From assembly GCA_020635975.1 (NCBI GenBank), contig JACJYT010000012.1, positions 11,069-75,068 on the forward strand: a DNA stretch of 64,000 nucleotides, read 5' to 3'. The position numbers and the translations under genes were made by a program. Below the pieces are notes generated by a model. The model did not search any database. It saw only the letters and a program-made list of their open reading frames with translations, and was not told the DNA's origin. This document shows positions 42,501 through 51,358 of the stretch, piece after piece; within the stretch, counting starts at the first letter, position 1; every line of letters begins with the position of its first letter. The DNA is from Chitinophagales bacterium (lineage in GTDB: Bacteria > Bacteroidota > Bacteroidia > Chitinophagales > UBA8649).

Positions 42501-44186
42501 ATGAAAAAATTGATAGAATGCGTACCTAATATTTCTGAAGGAAGAGATGAGCTAAAGATAAAAGAAATTTATAGTGTTGTAGAAAAAGTGCCAGGAGTCA
42601 AACTACTGGATGTAGATCCAGGGAAGGCTACTAACAGAACCGTAATCACCTTTGTTGGAGAACCAGATGCGGTTGTAGAAGCAGCTTTTCAGCTGATAAA
42701 AAAAGCGCAAGAATTAATTGATATGAGCAAACATAAAGGGGAGCACCCGCGTTTTGGGGCTACAGATGTTTGTCCTTTTGTACCAGTTGCCAATGCAAGC
42801 ATGGAAGACTGTGTGACTTGTGCGAAGAAACTTGGAGAGCGCGTTGGTAAGGAACTAAATATTCCTGTTTATCTTTATGAGAACGCTGCAAGTGCGCCCA
42901 ATAGAAAGAATTTGGCCAGTGTTCGTGCTGGCGAATACGAAGGCATTGCCGATAAGATTAGAAAGCCAGAATGGAAGCCAGATTTTGGTCCTCAAGCTTT
43001 TCAAGCGCAATCGGGAAACATTGCTATTGGAGCAAGAGATTTCTTGATTGCCTATAACGTAAATTTAAATACCACCTCTGTTAGAAGAGCAAATAGTGTA
43101 GCCTTTGATGTTCGGGAACAAGGGAGGGTGCAAACTGAAGATGGAAGTCCAACAGCGAAAACTCTTTTGGATAAAGATGGAAATCCTTTGAGAATTCCTG
43201 GAAGCTGTAAAGGAGTTAAGGCAATTGGTTGGTTTATTGAAGAATATGGTGTTGCCCAAATTTCAATGAATATTACCAATATTAGTCAAACCCCGCTGCA
43301 TAAAGCATTTGAGGAATGTGAAAAATCTGCTTATCTCAGGGGCCTAAGGGTAACGGGAAGTGAATTGGTTGGATTGGTGCCCTTAAAAAGTATTTTAGAT
43401 GCAGGGAAGTACTTCCTTAAAAAGCAAGAAAGAAGTGTAGGAGTAAGTGATGAAGAATTGATAAAGATTGCCGTAAAAACAATGGGTCTAGACGAACTGG
43501 CTCCTTTCGATCCGAAGAAAAATATTATTGAATATATTTTGGCAGAAGAAGAAAAACGACCTTTAGTGGAGATGGATTTAAAGGCATTTGCCAATGAAAC
43601 GGCAAGCGAAAGTCCTGCTCCTGGTGGAGGAAGTATTGCCGCATATTTAGGCGTTCTTGGAGCAGCACTAGGTACTATGGTGGCAAATTTATCCTCTCAT
43701 AAAAGAGGCTGGGATGAACGTTGGGAGGAATTTTCTATATGGGCAGAAAAAGGACAAAATATTAAGAACAAATTACTTTGGTTGGTAGATGAGGATACTG
43801 CCGCTTTTAATAAAATTATGGATGCCTTTCAATTGCCTAAAGGAACGGATCATGAAAAAGAACAACGATCTGAAGCAATTCAAGAGGCCACAAAATATGC
43901 CATTCAAATTCCTTATCAGGTAATGGAAACCGCCTTTTCTTCCTTTGATTTATTAAAGAATATGGCTGCTATTGGTAACCCGAATTCGGTAAGTGATGCT
44001 GGGGTGGGAGCGCTTTGTGCCAGATCCGCAGTATATGGCGCTTATCTCAATGTGAAAATAAATGCTGCAGATTTAAAGGATATGCAATTTAAAGCGGAAG
44101 TGCTAGAAAAAGCGGAAGCCTTGCTTCAAAATGCGATTGTAGAAGAACAGGAAATTCTTAGCATTGTGCAGAATAAGATTGCCTAA
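42501..44186 (+). CDS. ftcD: bifunctional glutamate formimidoyltransferase/formimidoyltetrahydrofolate cyclodeaminase
   Basis: A 561-residue fused FTCD enzyme. The formiminotransferase part has its N-domain at about 1-180 (LIECVPNISEGRDELKIKEI, with HPRFGATDVCPFVPV) and C-domain at about 182-325 (RVQTEDGSPTAKTLLDKDGN). The cyclodeaminase part covers about 355-560 (NETASESPAPGGGSIAAYLG). Together they move a formimino group from formiminoglutamate to tetrahydrofolate and deaminate it to methenyl-THF at the end of histidine breakdown. No other hut genes are in the window, so the rest of the pathway would be unlinked. Fused forms like this are common in Bacteroidota. Confidence 0.95.
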   Translation: MKKLIECVPNISEGRDELKIKEIYSVVEKVPGVKLLDVDPGKATNRTVITFVGEPDAVVEAAFQLIKKAQELIDMSKHKGEHPRFGATDVCPFVPVANASMEDCVTCAKKLGERVGKELNIPVYLYENAASAPNRKNLASVRAGEYEGIADKIRKPEWKPDFGPQAFQAQSGNIAIGARDFLIAYNVNLNTTSVRRANSVAFDVREQGRVQTEDGSPTAKTLLDKDGNPLRIPGSCKGVKAIGWFIEEYGVAQISMNITNISQTPLHKAFEECEKSAYLRGLRVTGSELVGLVPLKSILDAGKYFLKKQERSVGVSDEELIKIAVKTMGLDELAPFDPKKNIIEYILAEEEKRPLVEMDLKAFANETASESPAPGGGSIAAYLGVLGAALGTMVANLSSHKRGWDERWEEFSIWAEKGQNIKNKLLWLVDEDTAAFNKIMDAFQLPKGTDHEKEQRSEAIQEATKYAIQIPYQVMETAFSSFDLLKNMAAIGNPNSVSDAGVGALCARSAVYGAYLNVKINAADLKDMQFKAEVLEKAEALLQNAIVEEQEILSIVQNKIA

Positions 44187-44221
44187 TATTTGCAATTTTC
44201 TTTTTATACGATTTTAGCTTG

Positions 44222-44229
44222 TATCTTTG
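44222..44229 (+). promoter_or_regulatory. -7 promoter element of the large unknown lipoprotein gene
   Basis: TATCTTTG matches TAnnTTTG. It lies between ftcD and the lipoprotein gene, 55 bases before its ATG, which suggests a separate transcript with a leader longer than usual in this window. Confidence 0.45.
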
Positions 44230-44284
44230 GCACTACAACTTAGAATGCTACTTAAAAAACTAAGTTCTTCGCTAAATTTATCCT

Positions 44285-45919
44285 ATGAAGAATATTTTTT
44301 TCCTAAGTCTGGGGCTTTTACTTTTTAGCTCTTGCACCTATTATATTGGTCCTAATAGATGGGCACATAGTTTTCCTGAAAAGGAATATGTTGTTCCGAA
44401 TGATGAAGCTCAATTTCGCTATAAAAGCAGCGAAAATAAGTATCTTTTTGAAGAGGTCTTCCAGCAGCAGGCTCAGAGAAATTACATTCAGTGGAGTACT
44501 AAATTTCAAGATACAGTTTTGGATACAAGAGTTATCCTAGCTAAACTACTAAGTTTTCAAGATATAGAGCAAGTAAATGCAGATATTATGCGTTTTAAGG
44601 CTTGGGGGACCACTGGCACCTCTAGTAAACTAAATAAAAAAGGAGATTATGATTTTTCGGAGTTAGTTTGGTCTTACATAGTTTGGCAGTTCAAGGAGGA
44701 ACCCTCTATTTTATTTCCAGCAACTGCCCAGCACATAATCGATAATTTAATTATCGATAACGGAAGTAAAACAGAGCTTAGAGCACCCAAAACCTTGGGT
44801 TTGATTAGAGAAACAGAAAATCACATCTTAATGAAGGAGGGTAGTAGGTATCTAAAAAACCAATGGCTTTTTGATCAAACTGGATTAGCTCAATACGACA
44901 ATAAGCTTAATGGTATGGAGAAATTTCTAATAGATCATCTACACGAAATGAAGAAAACGGGCTTCTACGAGTTTAATGCTACCCCTTATATTTCTTATAC
45001 CCTAGATGCGCTTCATTTAATTTACAATTTTGCAGAATCGGAAGAAATTAAAAATCTAGCTAAGGAAGTTATGGATGCCGAAAATTGGCAATATGCCTTA
45101 GGATCATATGATTATAAGCGATTCGCACCTTTCAGACGAAGAATGGAGCATATTAACGATAAAGGTTTGTTCGATGATAGGCATGGGACTTATATTAGAA
45201 TGGAAATGACGAAGATTAATCATGATAATGTAGCGCTTAATAACTTACCGTGCTGTTATGATAGGGTGGGTCTTGTAGGCTTAAGTTCTTACCGACTTCC
45301 AGAACAAACGGCACGTTTTATAGAAGATAAACCCAATAGCTATTTGGCAAAAATTGGACACGGTATCAAAGCCTCCCCCGAAATTTATTACGGTTCTTCG
45401 GCTTATTTGCTGAGTGCAGGAGGACTTCGATGGGGTAAAAAATCGCAAATTTCGCCAAGAGTCACTGCTTTGTTTTTGGATGATGATGCTAAAACCATCG
45501 AGGAATGTTTTCACATTCCAGGAAAAGGAAATCCCAACCAATGGAACAATACGGGTGTCTATAGAAATTTTGCCGTTGGCAATCAAAACGTACAAGTTCC
45601 TAGTGCTTACCTCCCAAAAGAATGTTTTAATGCTTGGACAGTCTATCTGGTGGATAGTGATTTAGAATTGCATGTTTGTGTTTATAATGCCCCAAATTTC
45701 GGATTAATCTATATTCATGAAGGGACTGATTATAAGAAGGTACTAGCTGAAAATTCTACTTTAAATAAAGTAAAAAGTAACTTTTATTTTTCCGAAACAG
45801 AATATCTTAACTACGAAGTAAAGGCCAATAAAAAATGGGTAATTAGAAAGATAAATGGTGAAAAACAGCTGCGTAGATTTGGGAAATGGCCTCGCTTTGA
45901 TGTAGATTTTTCGAAGTAA
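44285..45919 (+). CDS. large lipoprotein, function unknown
   Basis: A 544-residue lipoprotein with lipobox LFSSC (Cys17) and mature start TYYIGPNRWAH. The body is alpha-helical in the first 300 residues (pairs of helices with IEQVNADIMRFKAWGTTG, ILFPATAQHIIDNLIIDNGS, HLHEMKKTGFYEFNATPYIS, which could be an alpha/alpha toroid as in many polysaccharide-active enzymes) and mixed afterwards (YDRVGLVGLSSYRLPEQTAR). A conserved-looking segment near residue 220 contains NATPYISYTLDAL. I do not recognise a family or catalytic triad. Its stop codon abuts the stop of the bestrophin gene with no base between. Confidence 0.72.
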   Translation: MKNIFFLSLGLLLFSSCTYYIGPNRWAHSFPEKEYVVPNDEAQFRYKSSENKYLFEEVFQQQAQRNYIQWSTKFQDTVLDTRVILAKLLSFQDIEQVNADIMRFKAWGTTGTSSKLNKKGDYDFSELVWSYIVWQFKEEPSILFPATAQHIIDNLIIDNGSKTELRAPKTLGLIRETENHILMKEGSRYLKNQWLFDQTGLAQYDNKLNGMEKFLIDHLHEMKKTGFYEFNATPYISYTLDALHLIYNFAESEEIKNLAKEVMDAENWQYALGSYDYKRFAPFRRRMEHINDKGLFDDRHGTYIRMEMTKINHDNVALNNLPCCYDRVGLVGLSSYRLPEQTARFIEDKPNSYLAKIGHGIKASPEIYYGSSAYLLSAGGLRWGKKSQISPRVTALFLDDDAKTIEECFHIPGKGNPNQWNNTGVYRNFAVGNQNVQVPSAYLPKECFNAWTVYLVDSDLELHVCVYNAPNFGLIYIHEGTDYKKVLAENSTLNKVKSNFYFSETEYLNYEVKANKKWVIRKINGEKQLRRFGKWPRFDVDFSK

Positions 45920-46789
45920 CTAGAAACTACTTATTTCTAAAATATTAGCTTTTATTTTTTCACAAAGTTCATCTACAGGTAAATCGTTTTCATCTAAACC
46001 AAAAGGATCTTCAATTTCTTCGCCAATTAACTCTATCCCAACCATAGTATAGAAAACTATTATAACAACAGGAATAGACCACCAATGTAATTGTCCAACA
46101 AAGCCAAATGGTAGCGTCAAGGCATAGATCAGCAGAACTCGCTTTAAATGCAAGGCATAAGCCATAGGTATTGGGGTATTTCTAATTCGTTCGCAAGCGC
46201 CAAGAATATTGATTAGTTGATGAGTTTCTGTTTCCAATACTATCAATTGCTCGCCACTAATTAATTCTTGTTTATACATCTCCTTCAATGCTTCACCAAT
46301 TTCATGTAGAATTAAATTGGGTTTGTGCTTTGCTTTTTCAAATTTGCTAAGAGTAGCTTGTGGAACTTCTTTTTGTACCTCAGAATAGTCTTCTTCGCGT
46401 AAGTGTTCTTTCATGGTATAAGCAAAGGCATAAATTAAATGCAGTACTTCATCTCGTTTGCTATAGTCTTCGGCTTTAACATAAAGTTTAATCTTCAAGG
46501 CAAGGTTCCTAGTAGTATTTACTAAGGCACCTAATTGCTTTCTTCCTTCCCACCATCTATCGTAGGCGCTATTCGTTCTAAAAACGAGAAGCAAACCCAA
46601 AACTAACCCCAATACCGTATGAAAAGTTGTGCTAATTTCTAAATTTAGCCACTGGGTTTCTTCATTCAAAAAAATTAATCCTGTGGTAAGTAAGGCCATA
46701 AAGACCACACTCATCCACATGCCTTCAACATGCTTACTGCCATGGCGAAAGATGAAACTAAACCAATTTTTGTTATCGTATTTAAGCAT
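45920..46789 (-). CDS. bestrophin-family anion channel-like protein
   Basis: A 289-residue membrane protein of the bestrophin family. The signature helix region reads FHTVLGLVLGLLLVFRTNSA followed by YDRWWEGRKQLGALVNTTRN, the conserved FRTNxxYDRWWEGR motif. Bacterial bestrophins form pentameric anion- or cation-selective channels. Membrane helices lie at about 25-45, 50-70, 215-235 and 240-260. It follows ruvB on the same strand by 15 bases, so is probably read from the tamL-ruvB transcript; a functional link is not evident. Confidence 0.9.
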   Translation of the reverse strand: MLKYDNKNWFSFIFRHGSKHVEGMWMSVVFMALLTTGLIFLNEETQWLNLEISTTFHTVLGLVLGLLLVFRTNSAYDRWWEGRKQLGALVNTTRNLALKIKLYVKAEDYSKRDEVLHLIYAFAYTMKEHLREEDYSEVQKEVPQATLSKFEKAKHKPNLILHEIGEALKEMYKQELISGEQLIVLETETHQLINILGACERIRNTPIPMAYALHLKRVLLIYALTLPFGFVGQLHWWSIPVVIIVFYTMVGIELIGEEIEDPFGLDENDLPVDELCEKIKANILEISSF

Positions 46790-46804
46790 ATCTAACTATT
46801 TCAA

Positions 46805-47827
46805 CTAAAATAAACTTCCTGCTTGGGCTGGTGGATTTTTTCCAAAATGTTTGAAGGTTTTCTCTGTTATTTCCCTTCCTCTGGGAGTTCGTTTTAAATA
46901 GCCTTCTTTTATCAAAAAGGGCTCATAAACTTCTTCTATGGTTCCTGCATCTTCACTTACCGCAGTGGCTATAGTGGTCAATCCAACTGGACCACCAGCA
47001 AATTTTTCTAAGATGGTTTGCAATATCCTATTATCCATTTCGTCCAAACCATTTTCGTCCACATTTAAGGCGTTTAGGCCATATTCTGCAATATCCTTTT
47101 GAATGCTTCCATCCCCTTTAATCTGAGCAAAATCTCTAATTCTTTTGAGTAATAAGTTGGCAATTCTCGGAGTTCCTCTGCTTCTTCTTGATATTTCTAA
47201 AGCTGCGTCTTTATGAATTTTCACCTTTAAAATATCTGCACTTCGCTCAATAATTCCAGCAAGTGTGCCTACATCATAATACTCCATTCTCATGCTTATA
47301 CCAAAGCGACTTCTCAAGGGAGCGGTAAGTAAACCAGATCGTGTAGTAGCACCTATTAGCGTGAAGGGAGAAAGGTCTATCTGCACTGTTCGAGCATTTG
47401 GACCCGTATCTATCATGATGTCTATTTTGTAATCCTCCATAGCGGAGTAGAGGTATTCTTCAATAACTGGACTTAAACGATGAATTTCATCAATAAAAAG
47501 GACATCATTATCTTCAAGATTAGTTAAAAGTCCAGCTAAATCTCCTGGTTTCTCTAATACAGGACCTGAAGTAACTTTTACGTGAACTCCCATTTCATTG
47601 GCAATAATGTGCGACAAGGTCGTTTTCCCTAAACCTGGTGGACCATGAAGCAAAACATGATCTAAGGCTTCATTTCTAAGTTTAGCGGCCTTCACAAAAA
47701 TCTCTAAATTTTCCATGATGTGTTTCTGTCCGTCGAAATCTTTAAATTCAACTGGACGCAAAGCTTTATCTATCTCAAGATCTTCAGCTTTTAGCCGCTT
47801 TTTTTCAGGGTCTAGGTTGGAATTCAT
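46805..47827 (-). CDS. ruvB: Holliday junction branch migration helicase RuvB
   Basis: RuvB is the AAA+ motor that drives branch migration of Holliday junctions with RuvA and RuvC. The 340-residue protein has Walker A GPPGLGKTTLSHIIANEMG, Walker B LFIDEIHRLSP, sensor 1 GATTRSGLLTAPLRSRFG and the arginine finger; the C-terminal winged helix contains GGPVGLTTIATAVSEDAGTI. The ATG at 47827 gives the usual MNxNLDP opening; an ATG two codons earlier is also possible. It stands between tamL (47 bases upstream) and the bestrophin gene, apart from ruvA and ruvC. Confidence 0.96.
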   Translation of the reverse strand: MNSNLDPEKKRLKAEDLEIDKALRPVEFKDFDGQKHIMENLEIFVKAAKLRNEALDHVLLHGPPGLGKTTLSHIIANEMGVHVKVTSGPVLEKPGDLAGLLTNLEDNDVLFIDEIHRLSPVIEEYLYSAMEDYKIDIMIDTGPNARTVQIDLSPFTLIGATTRSGLLTAPLRSRFGISMRMEYYDVGTLAGIIERSADILKVKIHKDAALEISRRSRGTPRIANLLLKRIRDFAQIKGDGSIQKDIAEYGLNALNVDENGLDEMDNRILQTILEKFAGGPVGLTTIATAVSEDAGTIEEVYEPFLIKEGYLKRTPRGREITEKTFKHFGKNPPAQAGSLF

Positions 47828-47880
47828 TGCCATGCTAAGATAGAATATTATTTAGAGAGCTGAGCTCAAATACGTAATTT

Positions 47881-50193
47881 TTAGAAAGGATAACCTATGG
47901 CTAAATGAAAAATGGAATATTGCCTAAACCAAGAGTTTTTGCCAAAGCCAAATTCGAAACTCTTTAAGGGGTATTTCCTGTCATCGCTAAATCGGGGATC
48001 AACAAGAGGCAAAGAGAAATCCGTCCTTATAACGAAGTAATCAAAATCTAATCGAAGTCCGAAACCAGCTCCTAAAGCGATAGCATTTATAAAGTTTCCT
48101 TTTGCAATTTCTCCACCTTCTCTAGCATCATCTTTCCTCAACAACCATACATTTCCGGCATCTACGAACATAGCTCCTTTAAACCACTTGTAAATGTCAA
48201 AGCGTAACTCGGCATTAGCTTCTAGTTTGAAATCGCCCGCTTGGTCATAGAAAAAATTCGGATTGTCGATATTTGCCGTATCTGCATAAGTTCCCGGACC
48301 TAAAGCCCTGATTCTAAAGGCTCTAATACTATTGGAACCACCCACATAAAACTGTTGGAAATAAGGTGCTACACTACTGTTTCCATAAGGTATTATGAGT
48401 CCTGCATTAAACCTAGTATTAATGGTGGAATGTTTTCCTAATTGAAAATTATGAACTATGTTTCCTTCAAATCGAGCAAACATAGAGTATTCTCTATTCA
48501 GAATATTGTAGGGAACAGAATTGTTTCGTGCTTGTTTGGTAAGGGCAACTATACCGTGAATCAAATTACCAGCAAAGGCAACTTTACCTTGAAAAAGAAA
48601 GTAAGATCTATCGCTCTCCGACTTTTTATTGTTGTACAAAAAAGTATAGTTAGAGCCTAATATCATCTGCTCATCGAAACTTCTTCTTAGAGAAGGAATT
48701 TCGTTAATTCTGTCGATGAAATCTTGTTCTTTTTTAGGAATTAGAAGTAGGTTAGTAGCAATAGGATTATAAAGGTGTCGTTTGTTGCTAGTTTCGTTCC
48801 ATTCATAACCGAATGAGAAACTAGTACTGTGTAAAGAATAAAATTGAATACGTCGTTCGAAGTTGTATTGAACTGAAAATTTAGTTTTTACATTATTGTT
48901 TTTAGAAACATTTTTTAAAGGAAAAGGCACTAAAAATTTATTCAAGTAATAGTTGGCTTCTACCAATACATCGGCGTTGTTTAAAGGCGTTGTATATCCC
49001 TTACCTACATTAAATTCTACTCCCGAACTTAGTTTTAGCTCTAATAAATCCGCTATTTTAGAAAGATTCTTGTTTTGATAAGTAAAGGAAAGGGAACTAC
49101 CTGTTAAACCAATAAAGTTATGGTTTGCTTGCAGGTCTACCGCTATGGTTTGTTTTTTTGCTGGTGTTATATAAATAAAGGTATTTAAATGGGGCTTGTT
49201 TTCTATATATACTGTTTCAAACTGGATATCCACAAATTTGAAGGTTCCATAATTAGCCAATTTTCGTAAAGTTTTTTGATAATCTTCAAGTCGAAAGTAC
49301 TGTCCTTTTTCAAAGAAAATAGCACTGGCCAATACTTTTGGTTTGAACTTGTGCTGCCTACTCAAAAAGTGATAATTTTTAAACTGGATGGTGTCCATTT
49401 TGCTGCTATCCGAGCTAGCTAGATTGTAGTCGGTGTAAACATAAACCTCATTAATGGTGTATTTCCGATGAGGAAGATCGGAAGACGGATTTTCAATTTT
49501 AAGATAAATATCTACGGCGGCTTGCGCATTATTACTATCAATTTCAAAAATCACATAATCTTTTCTAAAATTGAAATAGCCTACATTCCTCAAGAAATTA
49601 CTAATTCGTTTTCTTTCCTCATCGAGTACATCGATGTCGAAGGCATTGCCTTCTTTTAGTAGGCTTTCTTTGTTAGCTTGTTCTAAATGAGTAAGCAGTG
49701 TGTTACTTGCTTCGGGAGTATAGATTTTGTTGATATGATATAATTCCCCGGGGTCTATACTGTATTTAAGGGTCACCTTTTTGCCCTTAAAAACACTTTG
49801 ATAGCTCACTTTTGCTTGAAGATAACCTTTGTTAAACATCGACAATCGGAAATTCTCGGCACTCTTCTTACAAAGTTTTTCCTCAAAAATAGTTGGTGCT
49901 TCTCCAACTTTATTTTTCAACCACCACCGAAATTTAGTTTCTCTTTTATTATAAGTGGTATTATATATACTTAAACGAAAAGGAACGAGTCCAAACATTT
50001 TAGTGTTCGGTTTTTGAACCTCTAGGGCGGATAATTTTTCTTTTATTTCGTCCTGATTTTTAATTTTCTCTGTGAAACTAATCTTATTACTGACAAGCAA
50101 ATGCTCATTGCTTTGCAAAGAAGAGGTAATGTCACAACGACTAAAAAAAATAGCCGTAAGCAAACAGTAGCCTACAAAAAGGATATATTGCAA
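47881..50193 (-). CDS. tamL: TamL-type lipoprotein of the BamA/TamA (Omp85) family
   Basis: A 770-residue Omp85 protein with an N-terminal lipoprotein signal (lipobox FFSRC, Cys20) instead of a plain signal peptide, the mark of Bacteroidota TamL. Residues about 30-330 hold POTRA domains (YNKRETKFRWWLKNKVGEA is the helical first one), and about 370-770 the 16-strand barrel with the conserved FYVGGSNSIRAFRIRALGPG lid-lock motif. It should pair with TamB to place proteins or lipids in the outer membrane. The start is TTG in this reading; an ATA four codons earlier would give a more basic N-terminus (MRTNLQ). Divergent from the SpoU methyltransferase and followed by ruvB. Confidence 0.87.
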   Translation of the reverse strand: MQYILFVGYCLLTAIFFSRCDITSSLQSNEHLLVSNKISFTEKIKNQDEIKEKLSALEVQKPNTKMFGLVPFRLSIYNTTYNKRETKFRWWLKNKVGEAPTIFEEKLCKKSAENFRLSMFNKGYLQAKVSYQSVFKGKKVTLKYSIDPGELYHINKIYTPEASNTLLTHLEQANKESLLKEGNAFDIDVLDEERKRISNFLRNVGYFNFRKDYVIFEIDSNNAQAAVDIYLKIENPSSDLPHRKYTINEVYVYTDYNLASSDSSKMDTIQFKNYHFLSRQHKFKPKVLASAIFFEKGQYFRLEDYQKTLRKLANYGTFKFVDIQFETVYIENKPHLNTFIYITPAKKQTIAVDLQANHNFIGLTGSSLSFTYQNKNLSKIADLLELKLSSGVEFNVGKGYTTPLNNADVLVEANYYLNKFLVPFPLKNVSKNNNVKTKFSVQYNFERRIQFYSLHSTSFSFGYEWNETSNKRHLYNPIATNLLLIPKKEQDFIDRINEIPSLRRSFDEQMILGSNYTFLYNNKKSESDRSYFLFQGKVAFAGNLIHGIVALTKQARNNSVPYNILNREYSMFARFEGNIVHNFQLGKHSTINTRFNAGLIIPYGNSSVAPYFQQFYVGGSNSIRAFRIRALGPGTYADTANIDNPNFFYDQAGDFKLEANAELRFDIYKWFKGAMFVDAGNVWLLRKDDAREGGEIAKGNFINAIALGAGFGLRLDFDYFVIRTDFSLPLVDPRFSDDRKYPLKSFEFGFGKNSWFRQYSIFHLAIGYPF

Positions 50194-50204
50194 ATTAGTT
50201 CTTA

Positions 50205-50212
50205 TAACTTTG
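50205..50212 (+). promoter_or_regulatory. -7 promoter element of the SpoU methyltransferase gene
   Basis: TAACTTTG matches TAnnTTTG and ends four bases before the ATG at 50217. It falls within the 23 bp gap to tamL, whose own promoter must overlap it. Confidence 0.55.
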
Positions 50213-50216
50213 TCTT

Positions 50217-50954
50217 ATGATTAGCAATAAAATTAGCAATGGTCAAATTAAACAAATTCGTTTATTACAAACGAAGAAGTATCGACAAAAATACGACCAA
50301 TTTATTGTAGAAGGTGTTAAAAGTGTTCAAGAATTTCTACGAAGTGACTTAGAATGCCTAGGGCTATTTACTAGCGTAGAGCATTTTATTGAGTTTCAAG
50401 CCTTATGCCCTCCTGGTATTATTTACGAAACTAAGCCAAAACAGATGGAGCAAATTAGTGCTCTTAAGAGTCCTCAAGAAGTTTTAGCCATTTTTAAGAT
50501 ACCTAAATTGAAGAACTTAGATGTAAAGGCAGATTTCATTCTTGCTTTAGAAGATATTAGGGATCCAGGAAATTTGGGTACAATAATAAGAAGTGCAGAT
50601 TGGTTTGGATTTAGCCAAATTGTTTGTTCTAACACTTGTGTCGATTGTTTTAATCCGAAAGTTGTTCAGGCCAGTATGGGCTCTTTGGCACGAATAAAAG
50701 TTTTTTATCTAGATTTAAAGACATTTATTGAGTCTAACACAGAACATCAATTGGTATTAACTGATATGAAAGGGGAAGATTACAGAAGCTTTGCTTGGTC
50801 TAAAAACATTATAGTTATTGGAAACGAAGGAAAAGGAATTTCTTCGGAATTGAGAAGTTTGCAACATGCCAAAATAAGCATCCTGAAGAAGGGAGGGGCA
50901 GAGTCTTTGAATGCGGCAATAAGCGCTTCAATAATTTTAGCAAATCTAGCTTAA
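50217..50954 (+). CDS. TrmH/SpoU-family RNA 2'-O-methyltransferase
   Basis: A 245-residue SPOUT-class methyltransferase that modifies a ribose 2'-OH of rRNA or tRNA. The N-terminal about 95 residues form the substrate-binding domain (RLLQTKKYRQKYDQFIVEGV is the typical opening). The knotted catalytic domain has motif 1 LALEDIRDPGNLGTIIRSAD, motif 2 IVIGNEGKGIS and motif 3 SLNAAISASIILANL. The exact nucleotide target is unknown. It is convergent with clpS (two bases between stops) and divergent from tamL, a neighbourhood often seen in this phylum. Confidence 0.92.
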   Translation: MISNKISNGQIKQIRLLQTKKYRQKYDQFIVEGVKSVQEFLRSDLECLGLFTSVEHFIEFQALCPPGIIYETKPKQMEQISALKSPQEVLAIFKIPKLKNLDVKADFILALEDIRDPGNLGTIIRSADWFGFSQIVCSNTCVDCFNPKVVQASMGSLARIKVFYLDLKTFIESNTEHQLVLTDMKGEDYRSFAWSKNIIVIGNEGKGISSELRSLQHAKISILKKGGAESLNAAISASIILANLA

Positions 50955-50956
50955 AA

Positions 50957-51235
50957 CTATTCAATAGTTACGCCAATCCCCCTGCTGCTAATGGCATCTT
51001 TCATCGGACGAAGTTTGTCTAAGCTGCCTTCTTTTACCGCATACTTCCCTTTGGTGTGAATTAAGATGGCGCATTGCTCCGCTTGTTCTCTCTGGTGTTT
51101 ACATACTTCAATCAAAGTATCTATTACCCAATCAAAGGTGTTTACCTCGTCGTTGTGAACAAGTAATTGTTTCGTGTCAATCGTTTGTTCAAGCGTAAGC
51201 ACATCTTGCTCGTATTTTTCTTTATAATTGGCCAT
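50957..51235 (-). CDS. clpS: ATP-dependent Clp protease adaptor ClpS
   Basis: A 92-residue adaptor that hands N-degron substrates to ClpA/ClpC-ClpP. The substrate-binding motif reads LLVHNDEVNTFDWVIDTLIE, with HNDEVN/TFDWV in place of the usual NDDYTPMEFV, followed by CKHQREQAEQCAILIHTKGK. The longer frame from 51259 is rejected because the -7 box overlaps those first codons; the ATG at 51235 (MANYKEK) fits. Homologues of this size are typical for Bacteroidota. Confidence 0.93.
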   Translation of the reverse strand: MANYKEKYEQDVLTLEQTIDTKQLLVHNDEVNTFDWVIDTLIEVCKHQREQAEQCAILIHTKGKYAVKEGSLDKLRPMKDAISSRGIGVTIE

Positions 51236-51256
51236 AATTAAGTTGTTTGAGCCTAT

Positions 51257-51264
51257 CAAAGTTA
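51257..51264 (-). promoter_or_regulatory. -7 promoter element of clpS
   Basis: The complement reads TAACTTTG, an exact TAnnTTTG match, 21 bases before the ATG at 51235. It rules out the longer start at 51259. Confidence 0.6.
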
Positions 51265-51314
51265 CGAAAAAAAATCTTTTTTCCTATTTATTAACAATGT
51301 GAGCAGAAATTATT

Positions 51315-51343
51315 TTTGCTAAAGAAATGTGCGCTTATATTTG
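51315..51343 (+). promoter_or_regulatory. promoter of the aminotransferase gene
   Basis: TTTG (51315-51318), 17 bases, then TATATTTG (51336-51343). The -7 box lies over the first codons of the longest frame (from 51329), so translation should begin at the ATG 51359. Confidence 0.55.
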
Positions 51344-51358
51344 CCGAAAATACGATTC

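Noticed and set aside
51329..51358. Longer N-terminus of the aminotransferase
   Set aside because: The -7 box lies inside it; the family starts at the next Met.
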